A stretch of 64,000 bases of DNA from contig JAYKKM010000260.1 in assembly GCA_035772405.1 (NCBI GenBank), positions 1,493,501 through 1,557,500 of the forward strand, given 5' to 3'. The number at the start of each line of letters is the position of its first letter. The first letter of the stretch is position 1. The notes beneath the pieces were generated by a model. It was not told the origin of the DNA, did not search any database, and saw only the letters and a list, made by a program, of their open reading frames with translations. Positions 45,701 to 53,985 of the stretch are shown in pieces. Source of the stretch: Chrysogorgia sp. JL179-B06 (taxonomy: Eukaryota > Cnidaria > Anthozoa > Scleralcyonacea > Chrysogorgiidae). Position numbers and translations under genes: made by a program.

Positions 45701-46706
45701 GAAAACTGAAAGTTCGCGCCGTGCCCTTTGGCTTTAGTAATCAAAATAAAAATTAGCAACCCATGCACTTTTGACGCATTTCGGTCTTATTTCTGATATT
45801 TCTCATTTCTGACAATAACCAAAGGCAAATCGTTAAAATAGAAATTTGACGCATCTTTGAGAACTATAAGACTGTTTTACAATTTTTTCGTGTCTATGAC
45901 TCATCATTTATTGTCCAAAGCTGAAGTCCGAAATACTAGTATCGCTTTGTCTTGATGAATATAGACTAACCACAAATGCCAAAATCTTTGAGTAATACCT
46001 TATCAAAATAAAAATGTTCACGAGTTTTTGGATTTGGATTTTCCAATTTTAATTTGCGACTGTATTTTGAAGGATGTAGGTAATGCTTGAGCACTATAGA
46101 CTAGTTCAATGACTGTATTGATGACAAAACGACCCAAAAGGTCGGGGACGAAATGGTTTATACTCAAACTGATAAAATTCTAGTCATTATCTTCGAGCTA
46201 TTAGTAAAACATCTATCTATTATCTATTTATTTATTATATCTATTTATTATCTAGTGAAACACGAGCAATTGTATAATAACTATGTTTGACCTGTTTTGC
46301 TATCGACATTGAAATAAATTCGAAAAACGGTCGCCGGGAATGCCACTGGTATTAGGTCAAAGTGAGCGGTTGCCATCATAAACGAATATAAATAATAATA
46401 CGATATATATTTCGTCCTATAATGTTAATAGCAATTGTCAAAAGCAGATAAACTGAACAAGACATACACCACAATATGTAGTCAACTGCACGCAAATCAC
46501 TAAGACTCGCTAAGTGTGAAGAAATTATAGCGCACCTTAAAAAGCTGAAGAATTAATAATTACGTTACGACTATATAGTTGGTAAGGAATGTAAAATCTT
46601 ACCTTCTGATGTATAACTAAGTACGGTTCTTGCAGTAATTTTCGTCTTGGATAGAACGTCGAAGAGCACTGTTACACGTTGAATTGGTCTGAAGTGGGAA
46701 TGCTAG
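39757..46706 (-). CDS. BEN-domain protein gene, multi-exon (frameshifted)
   Basis: Exons on the minus strand with GT..AG borders: 46706-46591 (5' exon, donor GAAG|GTAAGA), 44075-43917, 43278-43219, 43062-42863, 42554-42333, 41295-41233, 40293-40118, 39890-39757. They encode a possible N-terminal fold (HYLFLFNDENKFSIASRKLI, GSSLKVKDSGKIFIGCLFNI), an acidic/serine linker (TIESDESGSSSDDDEFLI), a coiled coil (VEKTVQALQRKVDELQSKSF), and a BEN domain in the last two exons (KQPGKCALQLLNCL, METRRSSRTPLDKERVTTLF, then GVERIKKCRAQIVEACNKKC and RDVNRK). BEN domains bind DNA. Phases agree at the joins, but there are one- or two-base shifts near 42485 and 40202 and a stop near 42893. No ATG is seen in the first exon. 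I infer an accessory DNA-binding role for the transposon. Confidence 0.6.
40466..40690 (+). mobile_element. 3' end of a LINE inside a BEN intron
   Basis: CNSLPE, then after a stop LRQLNSVDTFKKQLKTNFFK, is the ORF2 end of a CR1/L2-like LINE, followed by an AT-rich 3' tail ending in (ATT)n at 40663-40690. Confidence 0.65.
40803..41125. mobile_element. Fold-back element with about 105-bp arms
   Basis: GTAGTGAA...ATAAACTCTCTTAC...TATAGAAATTATAA...TTTACAACTCTTCCATAT on the left is mirrored by the complement at 41030-41125. The central 110 bases include GTGTGTATGTGTGTG. It sits in the BEN intron. Confidence 0.65.
41446..42304. mobile_element. Element with about 150-bp inverted terminal repeats
   Basis: Bases 41446-41613 and the complement of 42160-42304 match well (GGGTATATAACATG, ATAAAACTCACCTT, GGAATACCAACACCAGACC). 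The 550-bp centre holds a 5'-truncated LINE 3' end (41880-42150: FKSMIKTYLFNDAFL, then a tail ending in (ATT)n). Confidence 0.65.
42625..42715 (+). mobile_element. tRNA-derived SINE head
   Basis: A box TGGCTCAACGGTTAGAGC and B box GGTTTGATTCC, spaced as in a tRNA. Acceptor-stem pairing is missing, so it is a SINE and not a tRNA gene. Confidence 0.55.
43668..43720 (-). other. Penelope-like 3' motif
   Basis: Minus strand: CACTGATGAAGGCTACAGTA then TTTTAGCCAAACGTC. The pattern (GATGAAGGCT..AGCC.AAACGTC) is one I associate with 3' ends of Penelope-like elements. No coding part adjoins it. Confidence 0.35.
44400..45530. repeat. Tandem satellite, about 185-bp unit, six copies
   Basis: The word TTTTAACTTCAACTGATTAA recurs at about 44444, 44631, 44818, 44995, 45177 and 45365, spacing 177-188. 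Each unit continues with GATGACAACATCTTC, GACACAAGAGTTTCCGTTAA and TATTAATAACGCG. Copies are very similar; the first and last are the most diverged. It fills the first large BEN intron. Confidence 0.9.
46516..46706 (-). repeat. 191-bp inverted duplicate, copy A (BEN exon 1)
   Basis: The minus-strand sequence from CTAGCATTCCCACTTCAG through the donor TCAGAAGGTAAGATT to GCGCTATAATTTCTTCAC is repeated on the plus strand at 49091-49282 with essentially no mismatches apart from one extra A. It holds the first BEN-gene exon and the start of its intron. Confidence 0.9.
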
Positions 46707-46732
46707 TCAGAAATGCGGCGCAAGCAATATGA

Positions 46733-46740
46733 TATTTATA
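46733..46740 (-). promoter_or_regulatory. TATA box of the BEN gene
   Basis: TATAAATA on the minus strand lies 27-34 bases upstream of the point where the duplicated 191-bp block begins (46706), the normal TATA-to-start distance. Confidence 0.45.
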
Positions 46741-47822
46741 TGTAAGCGCCTTGAAAATCTCTGTAACCTGATTGGTTGAAAAGTGCAGTTGATTGTTAAG
46801 GCTGTCAGTCACACATGAAATTAATATGCATATCCGCGTGATTAAACCACGGGTGTAACATGATGTAACCGGAGTAGTCTGATCATATATAAGGCTGAAT
46901 CCGAAGTAAAAAGAATTTACAGATCCGACAATTTCTAAGGATATTTAGGGTTGTCTGGTGCAATGCGAAGTGAAGTTTGGCCCCAAATACAACTATTAAG
47001 AATTTCGGCCGATCAGGTCCTAAATCGTATCGGAATTTATCGGACGGCTCACCTAAAAATAAAAATAACCCTAAATCCGAACTCAACCCTAACTCTAAAA
47101 TTCTATTCCTATTATACGCGTTATTGGCGTTACCAACCGCGAGCAGACTAACACCATCACCAGTGCAAATGGGATATTAACTTTTAGGTATGGTTGGTTC
47201 AAAGGGCAGATGATCTGGGGCGCTCACATGTCCGGTCTCCCTGGCTTAAAATGCGTCGAACGCGTTCAACTACAATCGCGTAATTTTAGAAAGAAAAAAC
47301 AAAAATCTAAATTCTCCAGTATGAAAATAGACTTGCAATGTTCCAGTTCAAGAAGTTTCATATTGTATTATTATTCGGCAAAGATGACGTGGTAACCAAC
47401 AGAACAGCAAGATAGCGTACGAATTACGGAAGTCGCAAACAAAAAATGTTTCACCTATAACGAGATGACATGCGCCATATCAAATTAATTAAATTTGACA
47501 GATTCATTGTGGAAGAGTATCCGTCTTATAAGCAAGTTGACGATTTTCTTGACAAACGAAAGGAAATATCACAAGTAGAAAGCGAGAATGATATTTATCG
47601 GGACCTCTGATTTAGGCCGAGATATATGTTGACGCGATCGGTCGATAACCGATCAACCTGAATGTGCCGAGTATCGGCTTATTAATTTCCGATTATCGGT
47701 TTGCTTGCTCCTGGTCCGACATCACTATATAAACATATAAATGCGTAAAACCCTAAATATCCCTATTCCTAACCAACCTCTAGATATTGTCGGAACTGTA
47801 GTTGTAATCACTTTCCAAAAAA
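46741..47822. promoter_or_regulatory. Divergent promoter region between BEN and TNP2 genes
   Basis: Contains the upstream DNA of both genes. Notable words: the palindrome GATCGGTCGATAACCGATC at 47636-47654, with ATCGGC and CCGATTATCGG close by (47670-47700), CCCTAA-like words at 47070-47095 and 47748-47775, and TATTTAGGGTTG at 46945. ORFs at 46883-47180 on both strands show no domain. Confidence 0.4.
47726..47733 (+). promoter_or_regulatory. TATA box of the TNP2-like gene
   Basis: TATATAAA about 90 bases before the first ATG (47823). Confidence 0.45.
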
Positions 47823-50800
47823 ATGTCTGATAGTGACCATGACGCTGAAGGGTTTTACACAGAACAGATAATTTCTTGACCCCGCAAAAAACCGTCGGAC
47901 TCGAACTGGCTCGAGAAGTCGTAATTGTGGATCGACAAGTGAAGAAGATTTATTCAGTCACCAGACACCAGAAAAATACGCCAAACTATCGCACCGTCGC
48001 AAAAATTGTTACGAAACTAGAACAAGGAATTACATTGAATGCAATGATTCTGATTCCAGTGATGATGAAGAAGAATTGTTTAATCACACATCTTGTTCAC
48101 GTATTATGCGCTTTGATCCAAATGGGAGAGAGAATGTGCAGTTGAATGACCTGAATCAGTGCAGTGATGGGGAGCGAGCCAGTGAGCCTCCAAATGATAA
48201 TCAAAATTTCAATAGTTCTGCCAGATCTGATGGCGAACCTAGGTTGCGAACATCCATGAATGCAACATCAAGTGAAAGCGAATCTAATGATAGTTTCGAA
48301 GGAAATGATTCAGAGGAAGAGATGTCTTCTTCAGAAAGTGGTGATCAATGCGAATATGAAGAAAACGTGGAAAATGACGTGTTTCAAAGATATCTATACA
48401 ATGGCTCAACTCTTTCCATCGGAGCAAGCTGTACCCTGATTTTAAAGTTTTGTAGGAAATACCAGTTGGCACGCAAGGCACAAAATGATTTGCTTGCTCT
48501 TATTAGATTACATTTTCCAGTGGAAGCTGTACAACACTTACCAAAATCAAATAGACAACTGGTAAAAAGAGTTATGCCACTTTTGCAAAATGTACAACGA
48601 CAAACCGTCTGCACCACCTGTAGCAAGGCATTGCCAGACAACTCCTCTCGATGTGAAAATGGACATGAGCAACAAGAGAGCAACAGCAAAGGGAAATGCT
48701 ATTTTTACACCATTCCATTAGAGCCACAACTAAGGATGTTACTTGAAGGTAAAATGCATTATCATTATTACTGTATTTATTATCATTATTATTATTATTA
48801 TCATTATTATTATTACTGTATTATTATTATAATTATTATTATCAGGAAGATTTAGCTTTAAGAACAAGAAGTTAGTTTTTGAAGACTTTTAAATGTTGAA
48901 ATGTTCTTAATATACATATATGTTTTTGATTTTAATTAAGAACATGCAACTCCTGTTATCAACAACTGCAGAGTCCAGGAATTTCATTGTGATGAAGATG
49001 CATCCGTTCTTAAGGACATCACTGATGGTACTTTATATAAAAACCTTCTAAAGAAAGTCCAGGAAGACAATGAGACTTCATTAGCATTAGCTAGCAATTC
49101 CCACTTCAGACCAATTCAACGTGTAACAGTGCTCTTCGACGTTCTATCCAAGACGAAAATTACTGCAAGAACCGTACTTAGTTATACATCAGAAGGTAAG
49201 ATTTTACATTCCTTACCAACTATATAGTCGTAACGTAATTATTAATTCTTCAGCTTTTTAAGGTGCGCTATAATTTCTTCACCTACCATATAAATGTTAT
49301 GCTCAATACAGATGGTGCTACAGTTTTTAAATCTCAGAATTACTCAATATGGCCTCTATATGCAAGCATATTAGAACTCCCAATTCCTAGAAGGTATGTA
49401 CATGTATGTTGTTTTCATCCACACTTGAAAAATGAACAGGAATGTCCTGGACAGGAATCAAACCTGTAACCTTCTGATTTCCGGTTGAGCCACCAAGACT
49501 CAATGATGTACTGGTTCGATTGATATACAGTACAGTATGTACTGCCTATGCGTCAGTCACTATAATATCGTTAAGGTTTGGAAGACGATTGCCTTGTATC
49601 GTCTGTCTGTTATACATTTTGTTATGTAGTGAATTATCTTAGCTGAACTGAAAGTTAGCTGGTGATATTGCTAGGGGGCTGGGTGGAAAAAGTTAATATA
49701 ATTACTGTGAAAAAAATTTGTGGAAATCTCAGGCTTGCATTACTTGTTATATTTATTATACTATAAACTTTAACTTTTGGGAAATAATTAATGTGTTGTA
49801 CTGGTAATTATGTACAGTAAATATATTTAACTTACCCTAGTTTTGTTATTTTAGACATGTTTTCATCCTGGTAAGAGGTTACCACTGCCAGGAAATGTGA
49901 GGGTTTACCCCTTCAAAGCCAATGGGTACAAACTCAGAACAGCTGAGGAAACAAGGAGTCATGCTGAGCTAGCTAGCCAGTTTGGCACTGATTATTATCC
50001 CTAAGATGAAATTTACTTACAAAACATACAACATATTAACTGTACTAGAGACCAAACGGGAAAGTTTCAATTAATATGCAGGGGTGTGCACTGTGCTTTG
50101 TGCCCAAAAGATATCCAAAATGTATATCCAGATATGACCAATCTACATTATGTTGAAAACATTGTTCAGGATCTTCGACTTTCAGTATGGAGTGTTTGTG
50201 TGGTAGTAAAAAGTCAAGGTCAAAATTCAAATTTTTATATTAATTAATCTTTGCCTTTTTAAATAATTAATACTCTAGGTCTTTGGTGTGAAGGGTTTTT
50301 CTATCCTTCATAATCACTTGACAATTCTAAATGGCTGTCCCATTGACTACATGCATTGCATCCTTCAAGGTATCATATTACTACATGTACATTAATTCCA
50401 TGTTAAATAACAGGTTAAAAATAACAGGTTACACACATATATAACAGTTTTATTTACAAACATGAAACTTGTTATTTACAAACATGAAATGTATATGGTT
50501 AAAAGATAATAAAGTGATAAATGCAAATCAAAATGGTCTAACTATACTATGTAACAAGAATTAAAAGTCAAAGATACAGATAATTTAATTTCGATCATCA
50601 ATGAAGTATAATTATATTCTAAAAATATTCGAAAATAATCCCCATTTGTATACAGTATAATATGCAACTCTAAATTAGTTAGATTTTATGTTTACAGTAA
50701 TTTGATTGGATTTAACAGGAACTGGAAAATGGATTATCAAGGCTCTGTTGGATTCAAGAAATAAAGATCGCCTGTTCTACATTAAACCCAGCCAACAAAG

Positions 50801-51972
50801 AGCCATAAATGAAAAAAATTTAGCAATTTCAGTTCCTCATGACATGGATATAAAGCCACGATCCCTTGATGATATTAAACATTGGAAAGGTACAGTACTT
50901 AATTTTAATGACCTTGGAAAATGTACATTGAAAAACTGCAGATACCAAATCAGTCTTTGGCTAAAAACGTTACTCTATCTCAATTGGAGATGTAATTCAT
51001 AAAATTAAAAGTAATGTCTATATGTTAGGTTGGATGCTAAATGAATGTCTACTTTAATTATTTATAGCATCAGGAATAAGCATTTCCTTCTATATTATGG
51101 ACTGCCAGTGCTTAAGGGAAATGTGGACAATGTATTTTCCATCATTTGGCCCTTCTTTCTACTGCATTATGGATACTATTAAAAAAGGAAATAACATGTG
51201 AAGAAAGAACCCTTGCTGGAGATATACTTAAATCCTTTTGTCGCCTTTATGGTAAATGTTTCTAATTGATTATCATAATTAATGTCAGTATTTATACATA
51301 TACATAACGATGGCCCCAACTCCCTATGGGAGTTGATTGTAATTTCATAATCGATCATCAGTTGGAATTGATTGGCACTATAACCAACTGATTATAAAAG
51401 ATAATCAGTTGCACATGATGCATCCATGCAAGGATATTGTGCTGAGCATACGAGGATGATTGAGTAGGAGGTGACAGCTTGACAAGATTTATGAAAACAA
51501 ATGTCCAACAATTATTTGCATGTCGATAACAATACATTACTGGTCAACACTCTTTGATTCTGCCAACTTAAATTGCATTGCTGGAGAATATTACTTTATA
51601 ATGAGCTTAATATTCATTGGTAGCTTAGGCTCAAAGTCAAATTACAGAGATTTAATTATTCTGCAATATTGATTACAGGATTTTGTAAAAATCATCAGAT
51701 TTCCAATATTACTAAATGACCAATCATCAATAATAATCAATGATCAGAATCCTTATAATATTATATTATACAGTTATATAAAGTATTGCATTACTATTTT
51801 TTATTATATCACAGGACCTCAAAGTGAGACAATCAATGTCCATAATTTAACTCATTTGGCTGAGCAGGTAAAAGAAATGGGACCACTATGGACACATTCA
51901 GCCTTCTCATTTGAAGCCATGCTTGGTCAAACTTTAAAAGGTTTTAAGGGTACACGTGGTGTCCCACAACAG
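47823..51972 (+). CDS. TNP2-like (CACTA/EnSpm) transposase gene, multi-exon, defective
   Basis: Recognised exons: 47823-48748, 48941-49195, about 49254-49393, 49855-50000 (3' edge unclear), 50279-50369, 50719-50889, 51068-51251, 51815-51972. MSDSDHDAEGFYTEQIIS starts it. An acidic region follows, then YLYNGSTLSIGASCTLILKF and a C-x2-C..C-x3-H cluster (CTTCSKALPDNSSRCENGH). Then come MLNTDGATVFKSQNYSIWPL, CFHPGKRLPLPGNVRVYPFK, VFGVKGFSIL..PIDYMHCILQG, IKPRSLDDIKHWK, HFLLYYGLPVLKGNV and GPLWTHSAFSFEAMLGQTLK. This is the TNP2 domain order. Frameshifts lie near 47875, 47920 and 51075. The block normally between the NTDG and HPG motifs (GLWFG..KP...FLKPF) is missing, as is anything after 51972. 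In the cell it would cut the element at its ends. Confidence 0.7.
48755..48845. repeat. (ATT)n microsatellite
   Basis: Interrupted ATT/ATC/TTA repeats start just after the exon 1 donor; the ORF reading into it is an artefact. Confidence 0.85.
49091..49282 (+). repeat. 192-bp inverted duplicate, copy B (inside TNP2 exon 2)
   Basis: Plus-strand copy of the BEN exon 1 block (see 46516-46706). TNP2 coding sequence (NETSLALASN) runs in frame into it and stays open to its splice donor at 49195. TNP2-type sequence resumes after it (YHINVMLNTDG). The repeat is therefore an insertion in the transposase gene or an exon shared by both arms. Confidence 0.9.
49434..49505 (-). mobile_element. tRNA-derived SINE head
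   Basis: Minus strand: TGGTGGCTCAACCGGAAATC, CAGAAGGTTACAGGTTTGATTC and CTGTCCAGGACA. It lies in a TNP2 intron. Confidence 0.5.
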
Positions 51973-52167
51973 GTATTGTTATACTTATTTTGTAACATAA
52001 TTTGTAATGAACCTCCTTAAGGTAGAAAACTAAATGAGTGGTTGCATCTGTTTATCGACAATATAGTTCTCTAAAAAAATTAACCAATTAGTTCTCTCAG
52101 AATTAGTTGGGTTACAAACGATTTCCTATTTTATTTGTTCAATGAGGCAACAAAGACCAAAAATTGT

Positions 52168-52600
52168 GGGAGGATCTTGCCAAGATTGTAGCAGGATCTT
52201 GCCAAGATTGTGGCAGGATCTTGCCAAGATTGTGGCAGGATCTTCCCATGATTATGGCAAGATCTTGCCAAGATTGTGGCAGGATCTTGCCAAGATTGTG
52301 GCAGGATCTTGCCAAGATTATGGCAGGATCTTGCCAAGATTGTGGCAGGATCTTGCCATGATTGTGGCAAGATCTTGCCAAGATTGTGACAGGATCTTGC
52401 CAAGATTGTGGCATGATCTTGGCAAGATATTGCAGGCAAGATTTTGGCAGGATCTACCTAGATTGTGGCAGGATCTTGCCAATATGATGGCATGATCTTG
52501 CCAAGATTGTGGCAGGATCTTCCTACGATTGTGGCAGGATCTTGCCAAGATTGCGGCAGGATCTTGCCAAGATTGTGGCAGGATCTTGCCAAGATTGTTC
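52168..52600. repeat. Right sub-terminal array, 22-bp units
   Basis: About 20 head-to-tail copies of GGCAGGATCTTGCCAAGATT-GT with point changes (for example CATGATTATG, CCTACGATTG). Unit length is more regular than at the left end, but the core GATCTTGCCAAGAT is shared. Apparent ORFs here are translations of the repeat. Confidence 0.85.
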
Positions 52601-52721
52601 CAAATTTCGCTAAAGGTATTGCAATTGGCGTTTAATTGCAGGTTTGACCTACCTGGGAAGTGTTGTAAATATATTTTTAATAAATATATTCATACATTTA
52701 TAATAATAAATACTTGTTAGA

Positions 52722-52887
52722 CACAACAAGATCTTGCCAAGATCTTGCCAAGAAATATTGTAACTTAAATGCCTATTGAAGGAAAAGCGAGATCTTGGCA
52801 AGTTCTTGCCAAGTTCTTGCCAAGATCTTGCATCTTGGCAAGATCTTACAAGATCTTACAAGATCTTGCCAAGATCTCCAACCTGGG
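52722..52887. repeat. Right terminal cluster of AAGATCTTGCC words
   Basis: After a 120-bp unique gap, the word AAGATCTTGCCAAGATCTTG and inverted TTGGCAAG words recur up to the terminal repeat, mirroring the first 60 bases of the left end. Confidence 0.7.
52860..52887 (-). repeat. Right terminal inverted repeat
   Basis: Ends ATCTCCAACCTGGG in plus-strand reading; the complement of the left terminal repeat. Confidence 0.75.
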
Positions 52888-52924
52888 TCAAAACAAATTC
52901 TGAGCTCCAGACAGGAGTTGTCAT

Positions 52925-53005
52925 CTGAGTTCTAGTGGCTCAATGGTTAGAGCATCTGGCTACTATTCAGAAGGTTGAGGGTTTGAGTACTGTCTGGAGT
53001 TCAGA
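52925..53005 (+). mobile_element. tRNA-derived SINE head
   Basis: A box TAGTGGCTCAATGGTTAGAG and a degenerate B box GGGTTTGAGTAC, immediately outside the right end of the transposon. Confidence 0.5.
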
Positions 53006-53315
53006 GTTGTGGGTTCAACTCGTAGCCAAAAGACCTTGAATTAGCATTTTTTGCTACTGGGTCTTGAGAAGAATATAATTTTACACTAAAAAACGGATCG
53101 TTCATCTAATACCAAATATTAGCTTTAATAATAGCTATACATTGATTTAGTATGCTCTGCATCACAACAGCTGATCATCTCAACTAGGTATACGTTAAAT
53201 ATATTTGGCAAAGAACCAATATTTCGCTTTTTCCTGCCTTGCAACAAGTCTATTTACTAGACAGACACAGTAATATGCAGAATAAAAACATGTCACATAT
53301 GGAACATTTACTTAC

Positions 53316-53882
53316 AGACAAAGTAGGCAATAAGAAAGAAGATAGCATTAGGCTATCCACATTGTTTTGGATTTCATCTGACTCATTTTGTGTGGTCTTT
53401 GGAGACTTCATTGGCATTTCATAATTGCCTTCATCAACAAGTCTTCTCTTTCGTTTCAACAGCATGCATTCTTTCTAACAAAAAAGGGAATTTATAACTG
53501 GCTTTAAAAACGGATGGCAAATACCAAATAAAAAAGGAAAGTAAGCGTAATCACTTGGCAAAACGCCCTGGCGTTACAAGGCAGACCCAACAAAACCATG
53601 ACTCGGTCATTGCAACCATATAATACGTTAAATTTACACAATTTTGCTGAAAATCACAATTACGCCATTAGCAAAAATCTCTGTACCTACCATTGGCATT
53701 TTCTCGACCCAAATAAGCCATCCATCCTCCTTTGGGCTGTTTTTCTCCTGCCTTTCCATTACATATAAAATATCATGCCATCTTAGTTTAGTTTGTTTCC
53801 GTCCATCGCACAAGTACTTCACGCTTTGAATAGAGCAGAATGTAAAGCTACTTTGGCTTCGAAAAAAGGACAATTTAATCAA
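53316..53882 (-). CDS. Two exons of an unrecognised protein
   Basis: Exon 53882-53691 (KLSFFRSQSSFTFCSIQSVK, KLRWHDILYVMERQEKNSPK, WLIWVEKMPM) ends at a GTAGGT donor. Exon 53474-53316 (KECMLLKRKRRLVDEGNYEM, SDEIQNNVDSLM) is bounded by TTGTTAG and GTAAGT. Both are phase 0 and join in frame. The second has a bipartite-like basic stretch. A family is not recognised. The position beside the transposon suggests either a host gene or the N-terminal part of another BEN-type gene. Confidence 0.35.
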
Positions 53883-53919
53883 GACAGACGAGGCTAAAAA
53901 GCGAACTTGAGTAACAAAG

Positions 53920-53985
53920 GTCTGTCACAGCACAAAGCGCTTCTGTGACAGGGGTCTTGAACTTGCCACATTTCTGATCACGTGA
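53920..53985. repeat. Short imperfect hairpin
   Basis: GTCTGTCACAG and CTGTGACAGGGG with outer AACTTGAG / CTTGAACTT pair around a short loop. Confidence 0.4.

Larger units (their letters stand above)
38952..52887. mobile_element. 13.9-kb CACTA/EnSpm-like DNA transposon
   Basis: The left end CCCAGGTTGAAGATCTTGGC and the reverse complement of the right end CCCAGGTTGGAGATCTTGGC agree at 27 of 28 positions, then continue into AAGATCTT repeats on both sides. Inside are repeat arrays at both ends, a TNP2-like transposase gene (plus strand) and a BEN-domain gene (minus strand). Large size, sub-terminal short repeats in both orientations and a TNP2 protein are the hallmarks of CACTA/EnSpm elements. 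The tips read CCCAGG, not CACTA, and I found no clear 2-3 bp target duplication (flanks CCG and TCA), so the exact ends need checking. SINEs, LINE tails and fold-backs have inserted into its introns. Confidence 0.7.

Noticed and set aside
48690..48855. C-terminal YHYYYYYHYYYY tail of the TNP2 exon 1 ORF
   Set aside because: Reading past a good GTAAAA donor into an ATT microsatellite; TNP2 similarity resumes at 48941.
52131..52548. Four overlapping long ORFs on both strands
   Set aside because: They are translations of the 22-bp tandem repeat, which stays open in several frames; not genes.
38940..52900. CCG / TCA flanks as a target-site duplication of the CACTA-like element
   Set aside because: They do not match; TCAA occurs near both edges but leaves five extra bases on the left, so I did not call it.
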